From: Oikopleura dioica
Lineage: Eukaryota > Chordata > Appendicularia > Copelata > Oikopleuridae
Direction of reading: 5' to 3'
NCBI GenBank assembly: GCA_907165135.1
Contig: OU015569.1
Location: 12,400,501 to 12,464,500, forward strand
Length of the DNA stretch: 64,000 bases
Part shown: piece by piece, positions 31,645 to 41,978 of the stretch
Layout: each line of letters opens with the position of its first letter
Numbering within the stretch: the stretch's first letter is position 1
The notes under the pieces: model-generated
The model's input: the letters and a program-made list of their open reading frames with translations, nothing else
Told to the model about the DNA's origin: nothing
The model's database searches: none
Program-made: the position numbers and the translations under genes

Positions 31645-33372
31645 ACAACTCAATGCTTGCCTGCATAAAATATAGACTCGGGAAATATTTTCTGATGGCT
31701 CTTGTTTGTGGTGAAAGAGGCAGTTCGTGATGTGGAATGGAGATGAGTGACCAATACACATGTGAGAAAAATAGTGAGTTAAAGAGTCGAGATGCTTTGT
31801 ACTGCGTGTCGCTTGGAGTCGATGAAAGTTGACGACGTTTTTCTGCCATCATTTCCTTCATCTTTCTGCGTCTCTCCTCTGCAGCCTAGAAAATTAAGTT
31901 AGTTATTGTATGCTTTAGTGCTTTAGAAATTTACCTTTTTCGCTGCAAGAGCTTTTTCTTTTGCTCTGCCTTCTTTTTCGCGGCGAGAGCTGCCTAGAAG
32001 AAGTTGGATTAAGTTGCCAAAAGATGTGTTACCTTTTCTGGGTCCTTTTCCGACTCTCTTCGACCTAAATGGTCGATGGGCTTGACCCGTGGCTTGGCTG
32101 GCGACTGGCCGATGTTGGTCTTGGGCATGGAGTCTTTTTCTGTCTCCGGGAAGTTTAGCTCTGACGCGCGGAGAAGCCAGTTCGACTTGGCGCTCCAGTC
32201 GGTAACGACCGGGCCGATCTGTGCTTCCCAGTACGACTAGAAAGAATGGTTGTCCAAAGAAAAAGCAAAGAAAATACTCCCTTGAGATCGTCTTCTGTGG
32301 CAATGCCTAAACCAACTTCGACATCTTCCGGCTTCTCAATCATGATTCTGAATTTGTGAAGCCGCGATTTTCGCCCAGCAAGTAGCTCGCCCTCTGCGAC
32401 AATGACACGAAGTTGCTCTTCCCAGAAAGGGCTGAAGATTTATCAATATTCAATGCGCTACAAAAATTTCCACTTACGAAATGTTAGAACTGTTTATATC
32501 CTTGAGCTTATTGAGTGCAGTTTCTATCATCATTTTCTGGTCACATTGGTACTCGCGCCAGTGTTTTAGATTCAGCTCTAAAATGAATTATTACTCGACG
32601 AAAATGCAAATTTGAGACTCACTTTTTCCAAATCGCTTTGAACAGAATGGGCGCGTTGGGTCCATTCGTCCTTTTCCGGATCTCTTCGACCTAAATGGTC
32701 GATGGGCTTGACCCGTGGCTTGGCTGGCGACTGGCCGATGTTGGGCTTGGGCATGGAGTCTTTTTCTGTCTCCGGGAAGTTTAGCTCTGACGCTCTCTAA
32801 CCCTTTGAACAGAATGGGCGCGTTGGGTCCATTCGTCCTGCTTCGAGTAACGGCCCCTCTCGCCATGCTTCGAGTAACGGGCCCCTCGTCGCTATACATC
32901 CCTAAACAATCAGATATTACGAATTTTACTTTAAAATAAAATTTTTTCATTTCAAGTCAGGTCCTACCTAAAATTATGTCTAGAATTCGATTCTGACGTT
33001 TTTTTAATTTTTTCAAAGAAAATTTCTCTCTGGAGCGAGTTTAAGGTACGGTTCCTTTTGAAATGAAAAAAATTAAAATTAAATATCAAGAAGCTGTTTA
33101 CCTCGGAATGCAATATCTCGCAACTGAAGTGCTTTTGTCACTTTCGGTTTGTCGTGTTTTGCAAAACGCGCCCCTTGCGAGAAATCGTCTGATAGAATCT
33201 GCGTATTTCGCGGAAAAGAAATTCATTTTTCAGTTGGAGAAAAAAGCCATCGTTTCACATTCAGCGCGGTCTCTTCCTTGATTTCAGAGGTTACTGTGAT
33301 TTCAGTAGACTCTTCGACATTCAAGGGCTTTTTTGTTTTTATTAGTTTCAGGCTGATATTGTTTCCAAACAT
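31645..33372 (-). CDS. DLGAP/HURP-like GKAP-domain protein
   Basis: Exons: 33372-about 33268 (MFGNNISLKL...), 33207-33105 (ILSDDFSQGARFAKHDK), about 32904-32630 (basic, GPVTRSMARGAVTRS), then the GKAP region: LKHWREYQCDQKMMIETALN; EEQLRVIVAEGELLAGRKSR; MIEKPEDVEVGLGIATEDDL; SYWEAQIGPVVTDWSAKSNW; then Lys/Glu-rich helices (KALAAKK, AAEERRRKMKEMMAEKRR). The IRxxVGxxxLLxxxRFxxF...CTDLxGFWDxV pattern of the GKAP domain is recognisable though diverged. Relatives are postsynaptic scaffolds (SAPAP/GKAP) or the mitotic spindle protein HURP; the basic VTRS motifs and short length favour HURP-like. Donor-acceptor pairs are GT-AG. The exact 3' end is unresolved. The third exon contains a duplicated downstream exon read in another frame. 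Confidence 0.72.
32030..32170. repeat. Exon segment duplicated at 32665-32800
   Basis: About 125 bp starting TCTTCGACCTAAATGGTCGA at both places is nearly identical (a few mismatches). A smaller direct repeat (TTGAACAGAATGGGCGCGTT) at about 32639 and 32809 brackets the upstream copy. Confidence 0.9.
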
Positions 33373-33549
33373 GCAAAGTGGTAGAAAAAGAGAGAAGGGT
33401 CAACAAAAAGAAAAACAGAAAAAATAGAAAATAATTTTGAGGTTTTTTCAAACGCGAGACTGGGATTTTCGCGGAGGGACAATTTGGTTCAGTTGTTGTT
33501 TACTATTCCGAGCTGGAAAGAAATTATTTGAAATGAGCTCTTAGGCTGT

Positions 33550-33667
33550 TTAACCCGTTGCCGAGCGGTAGGCGTAAAAATTCGTTCTACGCCAATAAGA
33601 ATGCCGTATTTCGAGCCCCAGGGCGTGTCAAAGCAACGAAACTGCAACGCGCTCAACAACGGGTTAA
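33550..33667. mobile_element. piggyBac-like MITE, copy 2, at a stop codon
   Basis: TTAA at both ends and inverted CCCGTTG termini as in copy 1; the left end continues CCGAGCGGTAGGCG. The right TTAA contains the TAA stop of the beta-catenin-like gene on the minus strand. Confidence 0.85.
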
Positions 33668-36600
33668 ATTAGTTTGAGCTCGATCCTTGAGTTGATAGAG
33701 GAGTCGTCCCAGTCCGTCACATCCTGGTTTGGAATCGGAACGAAGGAGTTGTCGTTTGCGTTTTCATTCAGCTAGAATTCCGTCTAGAAGAGTCGAAGAA
33801 GGTGCTCTTTACCTGGTAGAGAATGTATGCCGAGTAAGTGGCGACTCCTTCGGAAGGCGAATGGACCAGCCGTTTCAGATCGCTCTGAAGCTCTTCTTTT
33901 GATCGAACAACGGAGAGGACGTCCGGGATCTTGAACAAGAGCATTTTTTCTGAATGAGAACGAATGGAACTACCTTGATGAACTCTGCTATGATTCCAAG
34001 AGCTTCTCGCTGGCACATGGGCGAGTCTTTTGGAAACCTGCGCCTCTCTCCCTCCCCAGAGAGCGAGACAAACTCTTGTAGGTCTTGGACGAGATCGTCG
34101 AAGCGGTCCGGGCTCGTGTACGCTGCCACCAGTTGCTCTCGAATATTTTCATCCTAGAACAAATTTTTCGTAATTTTTTCCTACCCGTCTATTTTTTTTG
34201 TACCTTGACGAAAGTGTGCAAACAGGCGAGAGCGCGTTTTTTCAAAGTGTGAAGATCCAAATGAGCGTAAATCGGTGCGTACTCGGCGGATAAATTCATT
34301 GTCTTGAATTTGGCTCTTTTTTTAGAAATTTCGATCGTCCAATCAGAAGCCTGATGGCTTGATGGAAAAATTTGTTATTGAAAGACACAAGGATAGAAAA
34401 TGAAGAAAAACCATTTCCTGAGCAAGTAAGTCGCGAATAAGCGTAACTGCTTTGTTTTGGTAAATGATTGCGCGATTCTTCTTGTTGAGTGAGAGCGACG
34501 TCAAAAGCCCCAGCGCGGAAATAAGGAAATCGCAGGCGAGACCTGGGTTCGAAGAAGCTTCGCTTTCCTTCATGTCGATCTCGAGAATCGCCATTTGGAC
34601 TCGGGTGAGTTTGATGAGGAGCTCGAGGAGGCCGGACTCGCCGATCTCGTCGCGAATCGAACGAGCATCGGAGGGCAGGTTTGAAGAGCAGTTTTTGATC
34701 AAGCCTGTTTAGGACTTCTTCTGAAACTCTTAAACAACACTTTCAAACAGAAAAAGTCCCTTTCCTAAAAGCGGAATCGCCAGTCGAACATGCTCGTCTG
34801 AATGATCCGAGCTCATCGTCGCCAAAACTCTCTTCGCTAGCGCACTGGCGTACTTGATCCCGTCCTTTTCCAGGAAACATAGTTTGTTGTGCTTGAAGTT
34901 CGCGGTCAGATTGCACAGCATTCCCGCGGCAAGGATTTGCGAGTTCTTCATTTCTTCGTCGTTGTTTGCCAAAATTGCTCGGCCGATCTTAAGTAAAACA
35001 GTCATTATCGGGGATGTTGGGCGCGTAGAGTTGCAAATTTTGTGAACTAGCTGAGCTGAGCTATCTGAGGTGTCTGAGGTGTCTGAGCTGTCTGAGCTAG
35101 CTGAGCTACAGCTCAGCTGAACGATTTTGAGGTGAGGGTCAGCTCAGCTCAGCTCAATGGTTCTTCGAAATGTGCCAGCTCAGCTCAGCTAGCTTAGTTT
35201 CAGAAATCGTCAGCTCAGCTCAGCTCGATTTTGAAAAAAAAACAGCTCAGCTCAGCTCAGTGGTTTCTAAAAGAAGCCAGCTCAGCTCAGCTCAGACGAA
35301 TTTCGACCTCAGCTCAGAAAAAATTTTCAAAAATTTGCAAATCTGATAATCTGAACTTGTCTTGTTCCCTAAATGATTTCTGCCTCTAAAAGTGAATTTT
35401 CACCTGAATAAGAGCATCACAGTTGTCCTCTTGTTGCCGATCGGACAAGTTGCGAAGCGTAATCAAAATGCGCTCGCGAATTTTAACGCTCGAGAATTCT
35501 GCATAAACGGCCATGCACGACTCCTGCGCCCCCTTTTCCAACAACATTCGCTTGAGATCGTCTTCCGTCGACAAAATCGCCAGGAGATCGGCAAGTCCCG
35601 TCGCCAGCGAAGGCGTGTTGCCCAGACCAGGGTTGCGCATTAGCACTAGAACTCGTTCGACGCCGGTCCTTGTTCGCGCCATTCTGATTCTCGACTTGGA
35701 GTCTTGGCTGCAAACCAAGATCAAGCTGCTCAAAGCCAGAAGAAGGATTTTGGGGTCGAGGCTGTCCAAAAAGCCGGTTAGGATTTCGATCAACTCGTGG
35801 GCTCTCAACGGAGCTGCTATTTCGCCGCCAAGTGATTTCATCAATTTGTTGAGAATCGAGAGACAGTTCTTGATCGTGTCGACGTCTTGGCTTTGGCTCT
35901 TGTATTCTTGCTTGAGAATGTAGGTGATTGAGTAGAAGAACTGGCTGCGGAAGATGATAGATCGGCCGAGAGGATAGGAGGCGAAAATGTTCAGAACTTT
36001 GAAAAGAATAACGATTTTTTATTCAAAAAAAAGAATAGAGAGAAAACGAGCTTGGTTATTTTTGTTAAAAACAACTGAGTCAGGGTCTTTCTGGATCCTG
36101 ACTCAGGATTTCTGAACAGATTGCCGCTGAGCTTAGCAGCCTGAGTCGGGGTATGAAAGAGCTGAAATGAAAAGCCGCACAGCGGCTTTTTTAAAAATGA
36201 AGCCGCAAAGCGGCTTCGCCGGAATAAATTTCTAGATTTTTATCGTAATATTTACGAAGCCGCTTTGCGACTTCATTTTTGAAAAAGCCGCTGCGCGGCT
36301 TTTCATTTCAGCTCTCTCAGACCCTGACTTAGGTTTTCTACACAGTCTGCTGAGCCCAGAACTACCGAGTCTAGTCTTTAGTTTATATCTAAAAATGATG
36401 TTATCCTTAACTTTGAGCGCCAGAATAGAATTGCTGGATCTCGTCCAGGCGACATGCAGCAATGCCGGGCAGAGATCGAGGCTGCTGATCAAGACGGTAG
36501 CGAAGCTCTCCGTCTTGGCCAAGTGCATAATCTTCCTCATGCTGGCCGAGCACTGCTCCGCGTCTTCCGAGTAAAGCATCTTGACGAAGCTGGGCAAAAG

Positions 36601-36840
36601 CGCCTCCACTTGAACCGAGTCTTCTTGAGCGGTAAAGGACTTGCGGACGATGGTGATTTGGTTTTGGATCGACGCTTCGAACTTCTTGATGTCTTCGTCG
36701 TCGATCAGGTCGTTTGACTGTTGGTAGATGTTGTTCCAGCCGGGAATCAGGTCTTCTTCTTTCAAATCGCCGAGGCTGGAAATCGGACTTGAATCTACCA
36801 GACGGTTTCCTGATTCAAGAAGACTGCAGACAGATTTTTA
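33664..36840 (-). CDS. Beta-catenin-like armadillo-repeat protein
   Basis: Beta-catenin links cadherins to actin and is the Wnt co-activator. Exons read from about 36840: SLGDLKEEDLIPGWNNI, then EALLPSFVKMLYSEDAEQCS, a long armadillo exon (36000-35401) ending in RERILITLRNLSDRQQEDNC, matching the family's LWTLRNLSD block, then ILAAGMLCNLTANFKHNKL (beta-catenin: AGILSNLTCNNYKNK), two more repeat exons, REALGIIAEFI, and LVHSPSEGVATYSAYILYQ, matching the family's last repeat (RNEGVATYAAAVLF). The tail is short and acidic (DVTDWDDSSINS) and ends at TAA 33664. Sequence is unusually divergent and the transactivation tail is short. No GSK3 phosphodegron is seen, but the first exon was not found. Introns hold a family A MITE and AGCTC repeats. 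Confidence 0.8.
35040..35310. repeat. AGCTCAGCTC satellite-like tract in an intron
   Basis: About twelve clusters of CAGCTCAGCTCAGCTC, with GAGGTGTCTGAG variants at the left, separated by 20-40 bp. It lies in an intron of the beta-catenin-like gene. The motif is its own near-complement, so the transcript could form many alternative hairpins. Confidence 0.85.
36070..36359. mobile_element. Nested family A MITEs in a beta-catenin-like intron
   Basis: A short copy (about 36070-36130) abuts a longer one (to 36359) carrying GCCGC/GCGGC hairpins. The flanking donor GTTAAG and the exon edges are undisturbed. Confidence 0.8.
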
Positions 36841-37375
36841 AGGCGGCTCAAAGTTGCGCTTTTCTGAGCTGAGCCAACTGAGCCAGCTCAATACTCAGCT
36901 CAGCTCAAATTTATAGATTTTGAGCTTAGTAAGAAATTAGTTTTTGGACTAAAATTATTATTTTTATTTTCGCGGAAATTATTAATTATTAAAAATAGAT
37001 TGAATTGTTTTGTTTTTTTTTTAAATCTGTTCCTCGAAGAAAAGTCATTAGCTTCCCTGTTGATTTGTCTCTCTCCAGTGGAAAACATGTTCTTTAAAAA
37101 GGAGAACTCGGACTCTAGTAATTTTTATATTTTCATAAGATGCGGATCATTTACTACCAAGTCCTCGGCTCGTTAAATCAGCCCTGAGTAATCAAAGCAG
37201 CCACTTCATTATTTTCAAAAGGTAAAATTCTACCATTCTACTTTTTATTTATTTCCACTTTTACAGCGACTTTGGCGCGAAGTTGGAATCAAGGAAGACT
37301 ATTTTTCGGCAATTTTTTATTTCATTAATTGAGAATTTATTTTTGACAATTTTGGAAGGATAATAAAAAAGAGGG

Positions 37376-39270
37376 TCAGAGCAATTCGGATTGGGAGTGT
37401 ATAATTTCGTTGTCGCTGCTGTGAGTGTGGCGGGTGGAGTTGCTTTTGTCGTGGTTTTCGCTGAGATTGGGCGGCGTGAAACGCTGCGGCGGCCCCTTTC
37501 CTTCCGAAAATTGGCTCAGCCGATCAATGATCTCGTCCAGCTGGTCTCGGTGCCGGATCAAGTCGCCCACTACGTTTGGAATCGGCAGAACAGTCTTGAA
37601 ATTTGTATTTAATAAGTCGCTTTTCAAGCTCATTTTTACCGGCAAGTCATGTTCCGACGCTTCTTGGAGTTTTTCTAGCTTCTTTTCTAGCAACGCCGCT
37701 TTTGCTTCAAAACTGATACTCGACTTCTTCAGCTATTTTTTGGAAGATGTTATTATTGAACTGAGAAAGAGTGATTTCTAAGCTCGGGAACCTGTCTAGA
37801 AAGCCTGAGTCAGGTCTTGCTTCTGACCTGACTAAGCTCTACTAGACCTGACTCAGGCTTTCTAGACCTGACTCAGGTTTTCTAGACCTGACTCAGGCTT
37901 TCCAGACCTGACTCAGGCTCTCTAGACCTGACTCAGGCTTTCTAGACCTGACTCAGGCTTTCCAGACCTGACTCAGGCTTTCTAGACCTGACTCAGGCTT
38001 TCTAGACCTGACTCAGGCTTTCTAGACCTGACTCAGGCTTTCTAGACCTGACTCAGGCTTTCTAGACCTGACTCAGGCTTTCTAGACCTGACTCAGGCTT
38101 TCTAGACCTGACTCAGGCTTTCTAGACCTGACTCAGGTTTTCTAGACCTGACACAAGCTTTCTAGACCTGACTCAGGTCCTCTACACAGGTTCCCAAGCC
38201 CAGAGTGATTTCATACCTCTGAGACTTTCAAATGCGTTTCTTTCAGTTCCAGCTCCAGTTTTCTATTTTTCACTCTATTATTAAATTTTTACTCAACTTT
38301 TAATTTCAGAAAAAAAAAACCTCAGGTCATTAATCTCTTCGTCTTTGAGCGAGATTTTCTGGCGGAGGCGGTCGTTTTCCTTGGCGTGATCTTGAAATCC
38401 TCGCCGATCCTTTTTCTTTTCGTCGATAATTCCCTAAAGAGCTCCTTCAATTCTTCAAATCCGACGATTTTCGTTTCCCATTCGAAACACTGTTCTTTTG
38501 AAAATTACCTGGATCATCGCTTGGAACTGTTTTCGATCCTCTTCTTTTCGGAAGCCAAAGCCGTAGACGTTGCATGGCTCCGGCGTGTTCAGTTGGACGA
38601 ATTTGGAGGAGGTGCAGGCGACGATGGTTGCTGCTTGGAGCGTGATTTCCTCTGTTCGTGGATTCAAACGATTTTGATATCAGAGCGACTCAATTACCAA
38701 TCTGAGTAAAAAAACCTGAGTCAGATTCTGAAGTAGCTTAAAATCTGAGTCAAGCTCTTAAAAAGGTAAAATGAAAAGCCGCATAGCGGCTTTTTTAAAA
38801 ACGAAGCCGCAAAGCGGCTTCTCAAGTATACGGTATACTGTATACCTATTTTAATCGTTATTGAACTCCTCAACTTCTTTGCGGCTTCGTTTTTAAAAAA
38901 GCCGCTACGCGGCTTTTCTTTTTAGCATTTTTAGAGCCTGACTCAGGTTTTAAGCTACTTCAGAACCTCACTCAGGTTTTTTACTCAGGCTGCCGAGCCC
39001 AGAGTTGTTTGCTGTTGTTATGAAGACTGCTTATAATCTGACTGGGAATCGGGGATTTTAGTTTGAATCCGTTTCCTATCAATTTCGAAGCATCAGAAAC
39101 TCGTACATTTTGGCCTTCAACGACCACGTCAAGACCCGTTTTCTTGTCTGCAAGAGGTTGCCACGACTAGAAAGAAAGATGAACTGTCATCTTCTTTATT
39201 TCTCTCTTACTTTAGCGTTGTCGACGTCGACTCGGAAGACGTGGCAAGTGCTGGCCCATTTTCTGCTCAT
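37376..39270 (-). CDS. HOMER: Homer-like EVH1/coiled-coil scaffold
   Basis: The start ATG 39268-39270 begins MSRKWASTCHVFRVDVDNAK, matching the Homer EVH1 start (STRAHVFQID). After a 43-nt intron comes SWQPLADKKTGLDVVVEG. After a 300-nt MITE-bearing intron comes EITLQAATIVACTSSKFVQL then NVYGFGFRKEEDRKQFQAMI, equivalent to Homer's SQKFGQW...NTVYGLGF. The remaining exons are coiled coil (KENDRLRQKISLKDEEINDL; LELELKETHLKVSE; LLEKKLEKLQEASEHDL) and a Ser/His-rich tail stopping at TGA 37376. Homer EVH1 domains bind PPxxF in mGluR, IP3R and Shank, and the coiled coil tetramerises. The family's C-terminal tetramer motif is not obvious, so orthology is probable rather than certain. Confidence 0.8.
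37778..38203. mobile_element. Family A MITE expanded into a 20-bp minisatellite
   Basis: Ends CTAAGCTCGGGAACCTG and TTCCCAAGCCCAG are flanked by a perfect 8-bp direct repeat AGTGATTT (37770-37777 and 38204-38211). The interior, 37841-38180, is about 17 tandem copies of TCTAGACCTGACTCAGGCTT with few variants, i.e. the element's own subterminal motif amplified. It lies in a Homer-like intron. Confidence 0.92.
38700..39002. mobile_element. Family A MITE in a Homer-like intron
   Basis: Repeated CCTGAGTCAG motifs, GCCGC/GCGGC hairpins around an inner TATACGGTATACTGTATA palindrome, and a right end GCTGCCGAGCCCAG. Confidence 0.82.
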
Positions 39271-40064
39271 TTTCGGGAGTTCTGAAAAAACAAGTTCTCG
39301 TTTCTTTGCAACTTCTTGTGGGAAACTGGCGAAGTAGCTGGGAAAGAAGAAAAAGAAGAAGGCAGAGCGCGCACGTGACTGTGATCGCGCGCTGAGCCCA
39401 GTTCAGCTCCTCGGATCAGATGCGCTCAATTAACCTTGCTTGCCTCTTCCGAACTCTCTTTCTTTCCCAGCTACTTCTCCGCTAGGTACTCATTCTTAGC
39501 CGCTGCTTTGAGTTTTGAACTAGCACTGCTTGTTCCTTTCTTTTTTTATTTTGACTTATTCTGAATTCATCAATTTTCAATTTCCAATTTCAAATTGCAA
39601 ATTTAAAGTTCGCGAAATAAAATTCAAAATAAATCCAAAATTGCTCTCTTTTTTTTTCTCCTCGAAATCACTCATTTTCTACCTTTGAAAAAAAAAATGG
39701 AAAAGACGGTTTAGCCGAGAGTACAGGCACTTTAGATTGTAGAGAAGCAAGTAGTGTGTTCTGTCAAGTACGAGTGACTGTAAAATCGATAGCGCTCTTT
39801 ATCATTTCTGCAAATTCGAAAGCAAGAAAGCAGCCAATATAGTCCTTTACCGACTTCATTAGTAAGTTCAGCTTCGAAGACGAGAAAAAGCGAGTTTGAA
39901 TTAAAGTTTGACGCTTTTTCGATTCTCGCTTGACACTTCAATTTGCGCGTATTGCATTCTGTCGCCAGTGATTAAAATTACAGTTGCTCCTGAATTTCGC
40001 GAAATTGATCGGAACAGTCGCAAATTACTTCAGCCAGATATCTCGCTTTCAAACGTTCAACAAC

Positions 40065-40255
40065 CTATGTAGAAAACCTGAGTCAGGTTCTGAAAAGCTA
40101 AAATGAAAAGCCGCGTAGCGGCTTTTTCAAAAACGAAGCCGCAAAGCGGCTTCGCCAATGTTTCAAAATATATAGGAGTGATCGTTCAGCGGCGTTTCAT
40201 TTTTGCTCTTCAAAGCCTGACTCAGGTTTTCTACGCAGGTTTCCGAGCCCGACCT
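40065..40255. mobile_element. Family A MITE
   Basis: Left end degenerate (CAACCTATGTAGAAAACCTG), right end GTTTCCGAGCCCG, with internal GCCGC/GCGGC hairpins. Confidence 0.75.
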
Positions 40256-40879
40256 TTAGAAAATCAACAACTTTCTTCGTTAAAAATGTCAGATATGATT
40301 CTGCTGAAAATACACTGCTGCAATAATTCAATCACTTAGTATCAGTTTTCAATTTCATATCAAATAGAATCTGCTCTAAAAACCGCTTTCTCTTTGAATA
40401 TTCATCGAAAAATATAAGCCGATATTTGTACTTGCCATAAAGCCTCATACTCATCCGTATGAGAAGAATGAATGCATCTTCTCGCCCGTTTCTTTGCTCG
40501 TTCTTGTTTCTGCTCTTGAAGGTTAAACGCTAAAAAGCTGTTCGCTTAATTCCGTGTTTCGAGTAATTTCGTTTCTACTATTTTCGATAGACATATATCA
40601 AAGACAAGGCGGCGTTCTCCTGGGAGCTGCCACTTTTTCTGTATTGATTTGGAGAAAAGAAGAGCACTCTTTCAATCAATCAGCCGAGCACAACCGAGCC
40701 CGGCGTCCTCGCGGTCGTCCTTGCGGTTTTTTTCAAATTTGAAAACATAATTTTCTTCTTTTGAAAAATATCAATAAAAAACATTCAGTTCTTCTCGCTT
40801 AAAACAGTCAGAATGAAATCATGGAAGAGAACCAATCTTAAAGTCATTCCAAATCTTAACTAATCAATGATTCATTGGT

Positions 40880-41060
40880 AACGGTGGGATATCATTTAAA
40901 ATTGAAATTCAAGCCTTCGATAGACTCTTGAGTGGACGACATTGACAACAACGCGGAAATCAAAACCTCGGCGAAGAAGTTGCGAACGGATCAAGACGGA
41001 ATAGTGCGATTCAAAGGATACGGAGCTTGGGTCCGCTGGAAAATAACGTTGAAAAATTAA
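40880..41060 (+). repeat. Dispersed coding fragment, copy 1
   Basis: It encodes about 43 codons (DDIDNNAEIKTSAKKLRTDQ followed by DGIVRFKGYGAWVRW) and shares about 150 bp with 55840-56005. There is no start or splice context. It is a captured or duplicated piece of an unidentified gene. Confidence 0.7.
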
Positions 41061-41462
41061 TTCAGCGCACTAAAATCAAGGAAGAAAATGCGCAAAATCT
41101 GCATAAATCGTAACAAATAATCCAGCAGCGAATTTCAGAATATTGAAGACTGAAAATTTGCCGATCAAAAGAAGTCCAGGCAAATGTCGTTTATTTTCAA
41201 GTGTAGTAGAGAAACGAAAAATACGAAATGGTCATAATTAATAATGTGTACATGTAGAATATACTCAAGCATCGAAAGAATCACCTCTGGTAAAGAATAG
41301 ACGCTGAAATGGCAGTAAAGAGCTCTAGTAGTAGCGAGAAGCTCAAAAACAAAAAAGTAAGTTGAACAAAAATGTCTCAATCGAAGGAGAAAACTTAAAT
41401 TAATAAACTCAAAAGTAACTGAAAAGCAAAGAAGGGAAAATAGTGGAGGCACCTTTTTGCCT

Positions 41463-41590
41463 GGGGTCGGCAACCTGTACAGAAAACCTGAGTCAGGGTA
41501 ATTTAATGAAAAACAAAGCGCCTTCGCCAAATAATCAGTCCACTCGTTCAGACCCTGACTCAGGTTTGATACACAGATTGCCGAGCCCAG
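41463..41590. mobile_element. Family A MITE
   Basis: Left end CTGGGGTCGGCAACCTGTA, the version closest to common hAT termini; right end GATTGCCGAGCCCAG. Confidence 0.82.
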
Positions 41591-41978
41591 TCCAAAAGAC
41601 TGTTTTCGGTGGCCACGAAAATTGAAAAATCGAAAGAAAAAAATGAAAATTGAAGAAAGACGAATTCAAAACAGAAAAAAGGGAACGGGACGGAGGAAAT
41701 AATTTTAATTTCAGAACACTGAAAGTTGAGAATCCAGCATTTCATTTTTTTGCATCAGAAAAGAGTGAAGTTCGAAAAAGAGTTCTGGACGATTTGTGGG
41801 ATCGATTTCTTTGAAATTTTTAAAAAGCTAAATTTTGAGGATTTCTCAATTTCTGTCCAGCTGGGGAATTTCGGCAGTAGAGTAATTTGAATATACAACC
41901 AAGGAAAAGCTGGGTAACTGGCGATTTTAAAGAGAAAAGAGTAGCACCAAAACTAGAAAGAAAAAGAACGGAGCGGCT

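Larger units (their letters stand above)
39340..41960. other. Gene-poor stretch between Homer-like and ATRX
   Basis: It holds two family A MITEs and a captured coding fragment (40880-41060). A minus frame at 39732-39941 is open but unsupported. No other gene is recognised. Confidence 0.5.

Noticed and set aside
37841-38180. CRISPR-like array (regular 20-bp repeats)
   Set aside because: Units are contiguous with no unique spacers, in a eukaryotic intron, and derive from the MITE terminus: a minisatellite.
38455-38667. Independent 70-codon minus-strand gene
   Set aside because: It is the internal EVH1 exon of the Homer-like gene; splice sites on both sides fit in phase.
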